A DNA stretch of 64,000 nt, taken from positions 1 to 64,000 of the forward strand of contig CAMNFR010000006.1 in NCBI GenBank assembly GCA_946537305.1, in the 5' to 3' direction. This DNA is from an uncultured Lachnospiraceae bacterium (lineage in GTDB: Bacteria; Bacillota; Clostridia; Lachnospirales; Lachnospiraceae). Within the stretch, counting starts at the first letter, position 1; every line of letters starts with the position of its first letter. Below the pieces are notes generated by a model, which was given only the letters and a program-made list of their open reading frames with translations, was not told the DNA's origin and made no database searches. Position numbers and translations under genes: made by a program. Below, piece after piece: positions 53,263-63,100 of this stretch.

Positions 53263-55020
53263 ATGGACGATAGAAAGAAAATTCTCTCCGTGAAGGATCT
53301 GGAGGTGAAGTTTCATGTGCGTGGCCGTGTCCTTACGGCCATCCGTGGGATCTCTCTGGATATCTACGAGAATGAATCGATAGCCATTGTGGGCGAGTCC
53401 GGTTCCGGAAAATCCGTCTTTACCAAGACCTTTGCCGGTATGCTGGATTCCAATGGTTTCATTCCGAACGGAGATATATATTTTGACGATGATGAGCTCT
53501 CGGACACCTGGGTCAAGCTGGATTCCGGTGTACAGAGCAAAATAGAGCAGCTGGCCGGACAACTGGATTCCTTTGGCAATCTCACCAGCGGTGCCGAGAT
53601 CTGGAAACAGATGCAGGAGCTGGAGCGGGAGAAGACGCAGCGTGCCACGCTGAGCGCCGAGCAGGAAGCGGAATTCGACCGTCAGATGAATGACCTGGTG
53701 TACCGGCGTACGGAGGAATCCAATCTGAAGCAGACCTTCGATCCGAAGAAGGAAAAGGACCAGATCCGTCAGAGTACGGAACGTATCAAGGCATTCGATG
53801 CCGAGATCAAAGCCCTGGAGCAGAAGAAGGCGCAGACCATCAAGGAACACAAAGCTGCGGTGGAGAAAGATACTGCGTATCTGGCGGACTTCAATCAGAA
53901 GATGTCTGCGCTGAAATCGCAGTATTCGGCGGAGACTTCCAAACCGATTTCTGAGGAGCAGAAGGATCTGAACCGCGTGATTGCAAAGGAGATGGTTCTT
54001 TCTGCCAGCCGCTATCCCCGCCGCCGCTACCGCCGTATTACGGGCGATCTTTTAAAGGCCTGCCGCGCGGCCATGGAGCGAGGAGACGACCTGAGCGATA
54101 CGTCGGTCAGAAGCGCTACTTTTGACAAGCATGTATTATATGTTAAATATCTGGAGGAGACAGAGGGCAAGCTGCACGGCAGCTGTGTGCTGAACCTGGC
54201 ACGCAGCGTGTCCGCAGAGGACTGGACCCATATCCGCGGCACCCGCATCGCGACCGTGTTCCAGGATCCTATGACCTCCCTGAACCCGGTCATCACCATC
54301 GGAAAGCAGATTTCCTCCGTGATCATGAAGCATCAGGGCTGCTCGGAAGTCGAAGCCAGACAGCGTGCGATTGATTTGATGTACAAGGTGGGTATTCCGA
54401 ATGCTGCGGATCGTTATGATGACTATCCGTTCCAGTATTCCGGCGGCATGCGCCAGAGAATTGTTATTGCGATCGCGCTGTCCTGTCAGCCTCGTATACT
54501 GATCTGTGATGAGCCGACCACGGCCCTGGATGTGACCATCCAGGCACAGATCCTTCAGCTGCTGAAGGATCTGCAGAAGGAATATCATTACACGATCGTC
54601 TTCATCACGCACGATCTGGGCGTGGTGGCCAACATTGCGGACCGCGTAGCGGTGCTGTATGCCGGGCAGATCATTGAACTGGGAAATGTGGAAGAGGTCT
54701 TTTACGATCCTCAGCACCCCTACACCTGGGCGCTGCTTTCTGCACTGCCGCAGTTTGCAGAAAAGGGTGTAAAGCTCTATTCCATCACCGGTACGCCGCC
54801 GTCTCTGTACAATAAGATCGTCGGAGATGCTTTTGCGCCGCGAAATCCTTATTGTATGAAGATCGATACGCTGGAAGAGCCGCCTCTGTTCCAGGTGACG
54901 GAGACCCATTTCGCCAAGACGTGGCTGCTGGATCCCCGCTCGCCCAAGGTAGAAAAGCCGGAAATCATCCGGGATATTCATGGCAAGCTGATGAAGACCT
55001 ACCACCTGGACGGGGTGTAA
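53263..55020 (+). CDS. oppD-like: Oligopeptide ABC ATPase OppD with large coiled-coil insertion
   Basis: Walker A GESGSGKS is at residues 44-51, but the Q-loop TVFQDPMTSLNP is at 331-342, where OppD normally has it near 105. The intervening 230 or so residues (about 80-320) are charged and largely helical, including a probable coiled coil (STERIKAFDAEIKALEQKKA, 171-190). After that the protein is standard: YSGGMRQR (393-400), Walker B ILICDEP and the C-terminal oligopeptide domain. The total is 585 residues against about 340. The frame is continuous, so this is an insertion and not a frameshift. It powers peptide import with OppF. Confidence 0.9.
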   Translation: MDDRKKILSVKDLEVKFHVRGRVLTAIRGISLDIYENESIAIVGESGSGKSVFTKTFAGMLDSNGFIPNGDIYFDDDELSDTWVKLDSGVQSKIEQLAGQLDSFGNLTSGAEIWKQMQELEREKTQRATLSAEQEAEFDRQMNDLVYRRTEESNLKQTFDPKKEKDQIRQSTERIKAFDAEIKALEQKKAQTIKEHKAAVEKDTAYLADFNQKMSALKSQYSAETSKPISEEQKDLNRVIAKEMVLSASRYPRRRYRRITGDLLKACRAAMERGDDLSDTSVRSATFDKHVLYVKYLEETEGKLHGSCVLNLARSVSAEDWTHIRGTRIATVFQDPMTSLNPVITIGKQISSVIMKHQGCSEVEARQRAIDLMYKVGIPNAADRYDDYPFQYSGGMRQRIVIAIALSCQPRILICDEPTTALDVTIQAQILQLLKDLQKEYHYTIVFITHDLGVVANIADRVAVLYAGQIIELGNVEEVFYDPQHPYTWALLSALPQFAEKGVKLYSITGTPPSLYNKIVGDAFAPRNPYCMKIDTLEEPPLFQVTETHFAKTWLLDPRSPKVEKPEIIRDIHGKLMKTYHLDGV

Positions 55021-55038
55021 CTGCAAAGGAGAAGAACG

Positions 55039-56355
55039 GTGTCTGAAGAAACCAAGAATTATGATAAGTACAGGAACAGGCTCCTGCCGGAACACGGTCC
55101 CATCGACCCGAAGAACGGCAAGGAGATCCTGTTGGAGGTGAAAAATGTAGATATCACCTTCGGCAAAGGGGATTCCGCTGTACACGCGGTCACCGATGCC
55201 AGCTTTAATATCTACAAGGGAGAGACCTTCTCGCTGGTGGGAGAGTCCGGCTCCGGCAAGACTACCATCGGCCGCGCGGTCATCCGCGTGAATCCGTGCG
55301 CCGCCGGCGAGATCGATTATAAGGGCGTCCGGATCTCTGGAAAGATTTCCAGATCGCTTGACCGGGAGGTCATCCGGAATATTCAGATGGTCTTCCAGGA
55401 CCCCGCGGCGTCTCTGAACGAGCGCGCCACGGTGGACTACATCATCTCTGAGGGCCTGTATAATTTCCATCTGTTTGAAAATGAAGCCGACCGCGTGCGG
55501 AAGGTAGAGAAGATCATCAACGAAGTCGGACTTCTGCCGGAGCATCTGACCCGTTACCCGCACGAATTTTCCGGCGGCCAGCGGCAGCGCATCGGCCTGG
55601 CCCGCGCCATGGTCATGGAGCCGGAGCTGGTGGTGGCGGATGAGCCTATTTCCGCGCTGGATGTTTCCATCCGTGCGCAGGTGCTGAACCTGCTGAAAAA
55701 ATTCCAGCAGGATCTGGGGCTGACCTATCTGTTCATCGCCCACGATCTGTCTATCGTGCGATATATTTCGGACCACATCGGCGTTATTTATAAGGGCCGC
55801 ATTGTGGAGATCGCTCCCTCCGAGGAGCTGTTTGATTTCCCGCTGCATCCGTATACGCATTCGCTGATATCGGCGATTCCCATCCCGGACCCGCAGCTGG
55901 AGAAAAGGAAGATCCTGTATACCTACGATCCTTCCATCCACGATTACAGCGAGGACAAGCCGGAGCTGGTGGATATCGGCCACGATCATTTTGTATATGG
56001 TAACAAGAAGGAGATCGAGGAGTATAAAAAAATCCGCGAAGCAGGAAAGCCCGTACAGTCCATTCAGATCGCAAAGAGCGAAGAGGAACTGGTGCGGCTG
56101 ACGCCTCAGCAGTCGGCAGAAAAAGGAAGCAACTATATCCTGGAAACGCCGCTGCATGATACCGGAAATATCCTGTGGGGCATTCTTTCCTTCCTCTGCT
56201 TCCCGCTGGGATTCATACTGTCGGTATACTTTGGAAAAAGAAACTATATCCGCAATTCCCGCATGTGCATGAAAGGCGCCAAGATTGGCCTCATCGTGCT
56301 GGCGGTCATCGTGATATTGTTCATTTTGATGCTGCTGCCATCGCTATTTAATTGA
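55039..56355 (+). CDS. oppF-like: Oligopeptide ABC ATPase OppF with C-terminal membrane hairpin
   Basis: GTG 55039 follows AAAGGAG. Walker A GESGSGKT (68-75), Q-loop FQDP (119-122), FSGGQRQR (177-184) and VVADEP (198-203) are intact. After the normal end near residue 350 come two hydrophobic segments, about 374-394 ([20 protein letters not shown]) and 415-437 ([20 protein letters not shown]). OppF ATPases are soluble subunits, so two C-terminal membrane spans are exceptional and may tether the ATPase. The stop overlaps the region of the next start by two bases. Total 438 residues. Confidence 0.9.
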   Translation: MSEETKNYDKYRNRLLPEHGPIDPKNGKEILLEVKNVDITFGKGDSAVHAVTDASFNIYKGETFSLVGESGSGKTTIGRAVIRVNPCAAGEIDYKGVRISGKISRSLDREVIRNIQMVFQDPAASLNERATVDYIISEGLYNFHLFENEADRVRKVEKIINEVGLLPEHLTRYPHEFSGGQRQRIGLARAMVMEPELVVADEPISALDVSIRAQVLNLLKKFQQDLGLTYLFIAHDLSIVRYISDHIGVIYKGRIVEIAPSEELFDFPLHPYTHSLISAIPIPDPQLEKRKILYTYDPSIHDYSEDKPELVDIGHDHFVYGNKKEIEEYKKIREAGKPVQSIQIAKSEEELVRLTPQQSAEKGSNYILETPLHDTGNILWGILSFLCFPLGFILSVYFGKRNYIRNSRMCMKGAKIGLIVLAVIVILFILMLLPSLFN

Positions 56356-56357
56356 GT

Positions 56358-57593
56358 ATGAAAAGAGAGAGTCGAAAGACATATTCACCTCCGCCCGTCA
56401 CACGGGTGGAGGTGAATGAACATTTTGGGAAGGGCAGGGTCATTCTGCTGGCAGTTCTGATCCTGGCCGCTGCCGCTGCCTTTGGCTACGGCATATGGAT
56501 TTCCCGCCAGCGGGAAGCCGGCTGGGTGGAGATCACAGCGGAAAACCCTTCAGCCGATAGCGTGGCGGGAGATTTTACCCTGCTGTATGAACTGGAAGGG
56601 AAGGGAAGCACTGCGCTATACCGGGAAATTTCTCTGGCCTATGCCCAGGATGCCGAAGAAATCGGCGGGCTGCTGAATGTCAGCGTAGGATATGGAGAAG
56701 GTGATGTGACGGATGCTGAGCGGTCGAACGCTGATGTGGCAGATGCCGAGCGGTCGGACGTTTCCGGGGATGAGGGGATTTCGGCGCCGGGGCTGGCGTA
56801 TATAAATTCGCACCCCAACGAGACCGTGCGCGTAGACGCGTGGCTGTACGAAGCGCTGGAGAAGATCACAGAAAGCGGGACTCGCTATCTTTATCTGGGG
56901 CCAGTCTATGAGTGGTACGGCGGAATCTTTTACAGCCAGACCGCGGAGGAGGCGTCTGCTGTGGATCCCTTCGGCAATGAGGATGCGGCGCGGTTCTGCC
57001 GGGACGCTGCTTTGTATGCAAACGACCCTCAGGCCGTGCAGCTGGAGCTGCTGGGAGAAGATCAGGTGTGCCTTTTTGTCAGCGATGAATATCTGGCCTT
57101 CCTGGAAGAAAACGACTGCCATGTCCTGTTGGACTTCGGCTGGATGAAAAATGCCTTTGCGGCAGACTATCTGGCGGAAAAGATGATCGCCCGCGGTCAC
57201 ACCCGAGGTGTTCTCACCAGCCGGGATGGATATATTCGCTGCCTGGATGAGTCCGGAACATCCTTTACGCTGCCGCAGACAGCATGGAAGGAAAGCGTGA
57301 TCTCGAGTTCGGAGAATGCCTCTAATGACAGTAATTCTCATGAGGAAAATTTCGAGTATATATCGGAATTTTCATATACCGGCCCGATGTCCATTGTCTA
57401 TCTGCGCGCCTACCCCGTGGCAGATGCTCCGGATGACAGTTATTTTGTGATGCCGGACGGAAGTATCCGCACAGCGTATATAGACCCCGCGGACGGCCTC
57501 TGCCGGACATCCCGCATGGAATGGCTGCTTCACTCTGTGGAAGAGGGATGCGCGGACCTGGTCCTTTCCGCAGCAACGGAATTTATTGGATAA
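56358..57593 (+). CDS. Membrane-anchored ApbE-like protein in the Opp operon
   Basis: ATG 56358 lies two bases after the oppF stop (TTG 56352 is an alternative). The 411-residue protein has one membrane segment at about 30-50 (VILLAVLILAAAAAFGYGIW) and an exported domain. LDFGWMKNAFAADYLAEKMI followed by RGHTRGVLTSRDGYIR parallels the ApbE FAD:protein FMN transferase motif (DLGGIAKGYAADRAAE, then GG), but the glycines are replaced. It is therefore probably a non-catalytic relative; this is a weak similarity read by eye. A 30-bp duplication (DVTDAERSNA, DVADAERSDV) lies at 56703-56762. Its role with the transporter is unknown. Confidence 0.65.
   Translation: MKRESRKTYSPPPVTRVEVNEHFGKGRVILLAVLILAAAAAFGYGIWISRQREAGWVEITAENPSADSVAGDFTLLYELEGKGSTALYREISLAYAQDAEEIGGLLNVSVGYGEGDVTDAERSNADVADAERSDVSGDEGISAPGLAYINSHPNETVRVDAWLYEALEKITESGTRYLYLGPVYEWYGGIFYSQTAEEASAVDPFGNEDAARFCRDAALYANDPQAVQLELLGEDQVCLFVSDEYLAFLEENDCHVLLDFGWMKNAFAADYLAEKMIARGHTRGVLTSRDGYIRCLDESGTSFTLPQTAWKESVISSSENASNDSNSHEENFEYISEFSYTGPMSIVYLRAYPVADAPDDSYFVMPDGSIRTAYIDPADGLCRTSRMEWLLHSVEEGCADLVLSAATEFIG
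56703..56762 (+). repeat. 30-bp in-frame tandem duplication
   Basis: GATGTGACGGATGCTGAGCG at 56703 and GATGTGGCAGATGCCGAGCG at 56733, each continuing to 30 bases; encodes two decapeptides in the ApbE-like protein. Confidence 0.85.
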
Positions 57594-57781
57594 GAGATGA
57601 TCCCTGGTGTTGGCAGATTGCATATTCTCGGCACTGACAGATTGTGACATCCAAGATGCTGGCTTGCAGACATCGAAGATGGTTTGTGCAAATACGGACC
57701 TTTGAAATATGTTTACATCCCACGTTTCTTGTATTTTTACGTTCATCCGGTAGTATCGGAAGCGTTTTGGGCAAAACAACA

Positions 57782-57936
57782 GGACTGCAGGAAATTTACA
57801 ACCCATTTTCCTTGGTGATATACGTCGTCAAGAAGGAAAAATGGGTTGTAAAAGCTTCTGCAGTCCTTTCATTTGACCAAATCATCAAGATTCCTGTCTC
57901 TGAGAGGCTTTCAAGGCAGGTGAGTGGGTTGTAAAT
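57782..57936. repeat. TTTACAACCC repeat cluster and long hairpin, locus B
   Basis: An 85-base hairpin spans 57782-57866. Outer arms GGACTGCAG (57782-57790) and CTGCAGTCC (57858-57866) enclose TTTACAACCCATTTTCCTT (57795-57813) and its near complement (57833-57852). A third copy, TGGGTTGTAAAT, lies at 57925-57936. It has the same core and copy number as locus A at 17644-17785. Bases 57594-57781 show no gene or clear signal. Confidence 0.8.
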
Positions 57937-57958
57937 GCTTCTTCCGCGCTGATATTTG

Positions 57959-58040
57959 CCCAATCGGCCCTCGGAACGAGGAAAAACAAGAAAAAGTATC
58001 CCAATCAGCCCTCGGAACGAGGAAGATCAAGAAAAAGCGA
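57959..58040. repeat. Two 41-bp direct repeats with embedded hairpins
   Basis: Unit 1 (57959-57999) and unit 2 (58000-58040) both read CCCAATC.GCCCTCGGAACG then an A-rich tail. Each contains CCTCG-GAA-CGAGG, a small hairpin. A shorter degenerate copy (CCAAGAAAAAG) follows to about 58060. Confidence 0.8.
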
Positions 58041-58072
58041 CCAAGAAAAAGCAGCCAAGAGAAGCCTTCTTC

Positions 58073-58723
58073 TTACAGCAGCAGGAATTCTTTGTTCAGC
58101 ATGGCGTAGTCCTGTGTGCCGCCGTCTTCAATTTTGGTGCGGCCGCCGGTGGCTTCCGTAATCTCTGCAGCAAAGGCATCTGCAGCCTCTGCAGGAATCA
58201 GATACTCTAGTTTTACGATATCTGTGTAGTCGCTGGAGAGGGCTTGATATCCCCTGGAGCCTGCCAGGTACTGGATTTTGCCAATGCTGTTGTAATCGCA
58301 GGTGAGGGTCAGAATTCTGCCGGGAATGCGGTCCAGAATGATGCTGGATGCCAGCCCTTCTTTCGCAGCTCTCCCGTAGGCCCGGACCAGGCCGCCGGTG
58401 CCAAGCAGCACGCCGCCGAAATACCGGGTCACTACAATGCAGGCGTTCCGAAGGCCGGAAGATGTGAGGACTTCCAGGATGGGCCGCCCGGCAGTCCCGG
58501 AGGGCTCGCCGTCGTCGCTGCAGCGGCTGATTTCATTGCGCTCGCCCAGAATAAACGCAGAGCAGTGATGCCCGGCGTCCCAGTATTTCTTTCGAAGAGA
58601 CTCCACAAAAGCCGTGGCGTCTTCCTCGCTTTCAATGGCTGTCACATCTGCCAGGAAACGGGATTTCTTTTCAATGATCTCGCCCTGACCTCCCTCATAG
58701 ACAAATTTTGTGTATTCGCTCAT
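58073..58723 (-). CDS. yigZ: YigZ/IMPACT-family protein
   Basis: The 216-residue product has the UPF0029/IMPACT N-domain (EKKSRFLADV, AGHHCSAFILGE, RCSDDGEPSGTAGRPILEVL, VTRYFGGVLLGTGGLVRAYG) and the C-terminal DUF1949 ferredoxin-like part. The family is linked to translation-factor or ribosome stress functions, unresolved in bacteria. GAGGAAAGG precedes ATG 58723. It stands alone on the minus strand. The 305-base gap to ilvE contains a 12-bp inverted repeat (TCTTCCTGTGCC 58828-58839 and its complement 58890-58901) of unknown role. Confidence 0.9.
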   Translation of the reverse strand: MSEYTKFVYEGGQGEIIEKKSRFLADVTAIESEEDATAFVESLRKKYWDAGHHCSAFILGERNEISRCSDDGEPSGTAGRPILEVLTSSGLRNACIVVTRYFGGVLLGTGGLVRAYGRAAKEGLASSIILDRIPGRILTLTCDYNSIGKIQYLAGSRGYQALSSDYTDIVKLEYLIPAEAADAFAAEITEATGGRTKIEDGGTQDYAMLNKEFLLL

Positions 58724-58827
58724 AGCAACTGCCTTTCCTCGCAGATCATTTCGCGGCAGATTTCCCGACAGCCTGCCGGTATAGCGCGGCCTGAATCAGA
58801 TATCTGCGGAAGCTCATTCTGCCAGCT

Positions 58828-58901
58828 TCTTCCTGTGCCCTTCAGTGTATCAGAAAAGCGCCGGAAATGCAAACAGGAGGTTTTCTGCCGGCACAGGAAG
58901 A
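58828..58901. repeat. 12-bp perfect inverted repeat upstream of ilvE
   Basis: TCTTCCTGTGCC (58828-58839) and GGCACAGGAAGA (58890-58901) surround 50 bases. It lies between divergent yigZ and ilvE and could be an operator or a weak hairpin. Confidence 0.45.
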
Positions 58902-58945
58902 GAGGATTTACTGCGAAATACAGAGAGAAAAATTCAATGGAATAC

Positions 58946-58973
58946 TTGCAATCCTTTGCCAGAGTGCTATACT
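58946..58973 (+). promoter_or_regulatory. Promoter of ilvE
   Basis: TTGCAA (58946-58951), 16 bases, TATACT (58968-58973). The roughly 50-base leader shows no T-box or peptide attenuator. Confidence 0.7.
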
Positions 58974-59028
58974 AAAGCGGATAGCACTTCAAAGGTGCAC
59001 GGAGCTTTCCGGGAAAGGATGGAAGAAC

Positions 59029-60054
59029 ATGGAAAAACGAAATATCGAATGGGGCAATCTTGGTTTTGAGTATATGCCCACCAACGAAAGATATGTGACA
59101 CGCTTTAAAGACGGTGCCTGGGACGAGGGTCACATGACCACGGATGCCACCGTACGGATGAGCGAGTGCGCTGGCGTACTGCAGTACTGCCAGGCCTGTT
59201 TTGAAGGCCTGAAGGCCTATACAACGGAAGATGGCCGCACGGTCGTATTCCGCCCCGACCTGAATGATGCCCGTCTGCATGATTCCTGCAAGCGTCTGGA
59301 AATGCCGACGCTGCCGGAGGGTCGTTTCATTGAATCTGTAGAAAAAGTCGTCAAGGCCAACTGGGATTATGTGCCGCCCTTCGGCTCCGGCGCTACCCTG
59401 TATATCCGCCCCTTCATGTATGCCTGCGGCCCGGTCATCGGCGTGGCTCCGGCAGAAGAATATGAATACCGTGTATTCTGCACGCCCGTAGGTCCTTACT
59501 TCAAGGGCGGCGTAAAGCCTCTGACCATCCGCGTCAGCGATTTTGACCGTGCAGCCCCCCGTGGAACCGGTCATATCAAAGCTGGTCTGAACTACGCCAT
59601 GAGCCTGCATGCCATCGTGGATGCTCACGAGCAGGGCTATGCGGAAAACATGTATCTGGATCCCGCTACCCGCACCAAGGTAGAGGAGACCGGCGGCGCG
59701 AACTTCCTGTTCGTGACCAAGGACAATGTAGTCGTAACTCCCAAGTCCGACAGCATTCTGCCCTCCATCACCCGTCGCTCTCTGATGATCGTTGCAGAGA
59801 AGTATCTGGGTCTGAAGGTCGAGCAGCGTGAAGTAGAGCTGGCTGAGCTCAAGGATTTTGCAGAGTGCGGTCTCTGCGGTACCGCGGCTGTTATCTCTCC
59901 CGTGGGCAAGATCGTGGATCACGGCAAAGAAATCTGCCTGCCCAGCGGCATGAACGACATGGGCCCGATCACCAAGAAGCTGTATGATACCCTGACCGGT
60001 ATCCAGATGGGACGCATTGAAGCTCCCGAAGGCTGGATTCACGTCATCGAATAA
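59029..60054 (+). CDS. ilvE: Branched-chain amino acid aminotransferase
   Basis: ATG 59029 (MEKRNIEWGNLGFEY) has AAAGGATGGAAG upstream; an open extension to 58867 overlaps the promoter. The 341-residue PLP fold-type IV enzyme shows FEGLKAYTTEDG, FRPDLNDARL, YIRPFMYACGP, the PLP lysine in GHIKAGLNYAMS, and VEETGGANFLFV. It transfers amino groups to and from Leu, Ile and Val keto acids. The length is typical of the longer bacterial class (about 340). A terminator directly follows, so it is monocistronic. Confidence 0.94.
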   Translation: MEKRNIEWGNLGFEYMPTNERYVTRFKDGAWDEGHMTTDATVRMSECAGVLQYCQACFEGLKAYTTEDGRTVVFRPDLNDARLHDSCKRLEMPTLPEGRFIESVEKVVKANWDYVPPFGSGATLYIRPFMYACGPVIGVAPAEEYEYRVFCTPVGPYFKGGVKPLTIRVSDFDRAAPRGTGHIKAGLNYAMSLHAIVDAHEQGYAENMYLDPATRTKVEETGGANFLFVTKDNVVVTPKSDSILPSITRRSLMIVAEKYLGLKVEQREVELAELKDFAECGLCGTAAVISPVGKIVDHGKEICLPSGMNDMGPITKKLYDTLTGIQMGRIEAPEGWIHVIE

Positions 60055-60089
60055 GCATTCTATCTGAAATAAAACAAACAGACAAAATA

Positions 60090-60120
60090 CGGTGCGGCTG
60101 TTCTCAGACCGCACCGTTTT
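60090..60120 (+). terminator. Terminator of ilvE
   Basis: CGGTGCGG (60090-60097) pairs with CCGCACCG (60109-60116), followed by TTTT. Confidence 0.9.
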
Positions 60121-60182
60121 CTCTAGAAGGAAAAACTGGTTATCCGGACCGAAATATTTGTTATAACACCGGAGGGAATATC

Positions 60183-63100
60183 ATGCAGTCATTCTTTATT
60201 TCCAGTACATTCCGCGATATGCAGGGGGAGCGGGATGCGCTGCACCGGATGGTAATGCCACGGGTCAGAGATCTTGCGAAAGAATACGGCCAGTCCGTGC
60301 AGTTTGTGGATCTTCGCTGGGGTATTTCTACAGCGGATATGGAACAGCAGGACGCGCAGAATAAGATCCTGCAGGTCTGTCTGAGGGAGATCGATGCCTG
60401 TGCGCCGTTCATGATCGTCCTGCTGGGGGAGCGCTACGGGTGGATGCCGGGGAGAGGCGCCATCGGGAGCGCCGCCGGGACATCCGGTTTTACGCCGGAG
60501 AACACGGACATGAGTATCACGGAACTGGAAATACAGTACGGCATCTGGAAGAATCAGGGCGTGCTGGATCGATGCATTTTCTGCTTCCGGGATCCGGTTG
60601 AAGGCGATTGTCTTTCGGTAGAGGAACGGGAGATTTATGAGCCCTTCGACAGTGAAGACCGTGTACGTATGGACAAATTGAAGCGGAAGATCGAGGAAAA
60701 CCCAACCGCTCAGATCTTCCGTTATTCTCTGACGGTGGAAAATGGACAGCTGATCGGATACGATGGCTTTGCGGAGGAGCTTTCAAAACGCCTGTGTGAT
60801 CTGCTGCGCGGGCTGTGGGGGCAGCCACGGAAACTGGCGTGGCAGGAAAAGCAGCAGATGGAGGACCGGCTGCAGGCGGAGAACCTGCAGGCAAATTTTG
60901 TGGGCATGAATGCGGCCCGGAAAAAATACGCGGAAGGCATACGGAAAAATCAGCTGGTGGTGATCGAGGGGGGCGGAGGCAGCGGCAAGAGTGCCATGAT
61001 GGCGCAGCTGTCAAAGGATCTTGCAGGGACTGGCCGGACGGAAGTAATCTTCTGCGGTGCCACCCAATACTGTATGCGTATGGAACAGCTTCTGCGCATT
61101 CTTGTCTACCGGTTGGAGGACCAGCCGATCTGGCTCTCCGCTATTTTTAAGGGGCAGGAGGAAGCAGAGGATCTGAAGGGCTCCCGGGAGCAGTGGAACC
61201 GGGCGTGCCGGGAATATCGCGGGAAGCCGGTTATCTTTTTTATTGACGCCATCGATCAGCTGATGCCCGAGGATGCGCTGCTGGAGTCCTGGTTTGTTCC
61301 GACAGAGCTTCCGGCAGGTGTTCATCTGGTCGTCTCCACTACAGGGAAGGTGGGTATTAACCGGATGCTGCTGGGCCGCGGTACAGGGGGAAAGACATTT
61401 TCCTACGCGCATTTCCGGCATGAAGTGCCGAATGAAACGGAAAAGAGAGAGATCGCGCTGGCCCATTTCGCCAGAGAGCACAAGCAGATCAGTGAGCCTG
61501 TGCTGCAGGCTCTGCTGGCACATCCCCGCAGCAGCAGCATGCTTTGTCTGGATATGATGGTCCGCTGGCTCTCCGCGCTCTCGGAATCGGATTTTCGTAA
61601 GATTGCGCAGCTGGAAAAGACACAACTCCCCGCACAGGCCATCGATTCCTATCTGCTGGAACAAATAAAAAGTATGCCGGAGCGGGAAAAAGCATTTATA
61701 CATGCATATATAAGACGGATCATGCATTTCCTTTCTCCGCATGACGAAGGGGACCGCCTGTATGCCAGCAGTCTGATCCCGCTGTATTTTATCTGCATGA
61801 CGTCGCACGGTCTCTCCCGCAGACAGATGGAAGAGATACAGGAAAGTATTCGTGAGACGCTGCCGGGCAGTGAACATGTACTGTGCAGCTTCTGGAATGA
61901 AACGCAGTTTTCCCGAATGTGTGCCTACATGGGGCCGCAGCTGGTGGAGCGGGATGACGGACGGGTGGATATTGCGCACCGCATGGTGCGGGAAGCTCTC
62001 CGCTGGGATTCGCTGGTCTATAATTATGCGATCGTTATGCAGCAGTATCTGATGAAGCGGGGAGAAGAGGATGAGACACGGCAGGAGGATCTGATCCCGG
62101 TCTGCCTGATGCACCTCGATTTTGAGCGGGAGAATAATAAGGATCCGGATAGCAGAAAAACCATAATTACGACCGCCAGATATGCCATTCAGGATGTGAT
62201 CGCTGATGCCGGAAATGCCACGGAGAGTGAAGAGCCCGAAAAAGCAGCATCCGGGAAGCTGGCATGGGAGAGGCTTGTGCGGAATGTCACGGCGGACCTG
62301 CTGACCGACCCGGGAAGAGATTCGAAGATTGCCGGTATATGCGAGGTACTGGAGGATGCTGCGGCCGGCGGGGAAAGCCATTATTACTGGCTGTTTTCCT
62401 TTTTCCTGGACGATATCGTGAAGCAGCTGAACAAGCGGGGCTACCGGGAGAAGGTACATGCCTGCCGCATCCTTATAACAGCAGCCCATGAAAAATATCG
62501 CGAGGGATCGTCAAAAGATTTTGCAGGATGGAGCGATCAGCAAAAGAAAAAACAGCTGCTTTGGCAGCAGAGGGTCATGAATCTGATGCGCCGGATCCAC
62601 GGGGAACTGGAGAATAAGCGTTACAGCCTGAATCTGACGGACGAAGCAGCCGGTGCCTGGGATAAGGAATGTAAGGATTTTGAATCCCGGGCGGAGAAAT
62701 GGATGCCTCAGGATCCATGGGCTTTGTACCGGCTGAGCCAGCTGGAGTGCATGCGCGCCATGATCGCATCGGATGAGCGCAAGGCAGGACCTGCGGAGAG
62801 GTCTGCCGAGAAGGCGGCGGATCTTCTGCGGCGAATGACCCGTGCCGGCGAGGATCAGATCTCCCGGCATCAGCAAAGCATTTTCTTTGCCTGGGGCATG
62901 AGCAACGTGGCGGAAATCTACTGCGACCTTGCCCATGATGCCATTTTCCGGGTCAGGCATTTCTATAAAAAGGCTGAAAGGATCATTGATGAAGTGCTTG
63001 CTTTTGTACAGTCCCCCGGGAAGGGGCCGGCCTCCAGCGACCGGGAAGACTGGTTCAGATTGAACACCAGACGCGCCATCATTCTCAGCGGACTTGACCG

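Noticed and set aside
58974..59028. A T-box or leader-peptide attenuator before ilvE
   Set aside because: The leader is only about 50 bases, without a T-box consensus, a run of Leu/Ile/Val codons or a terminator hairpin.
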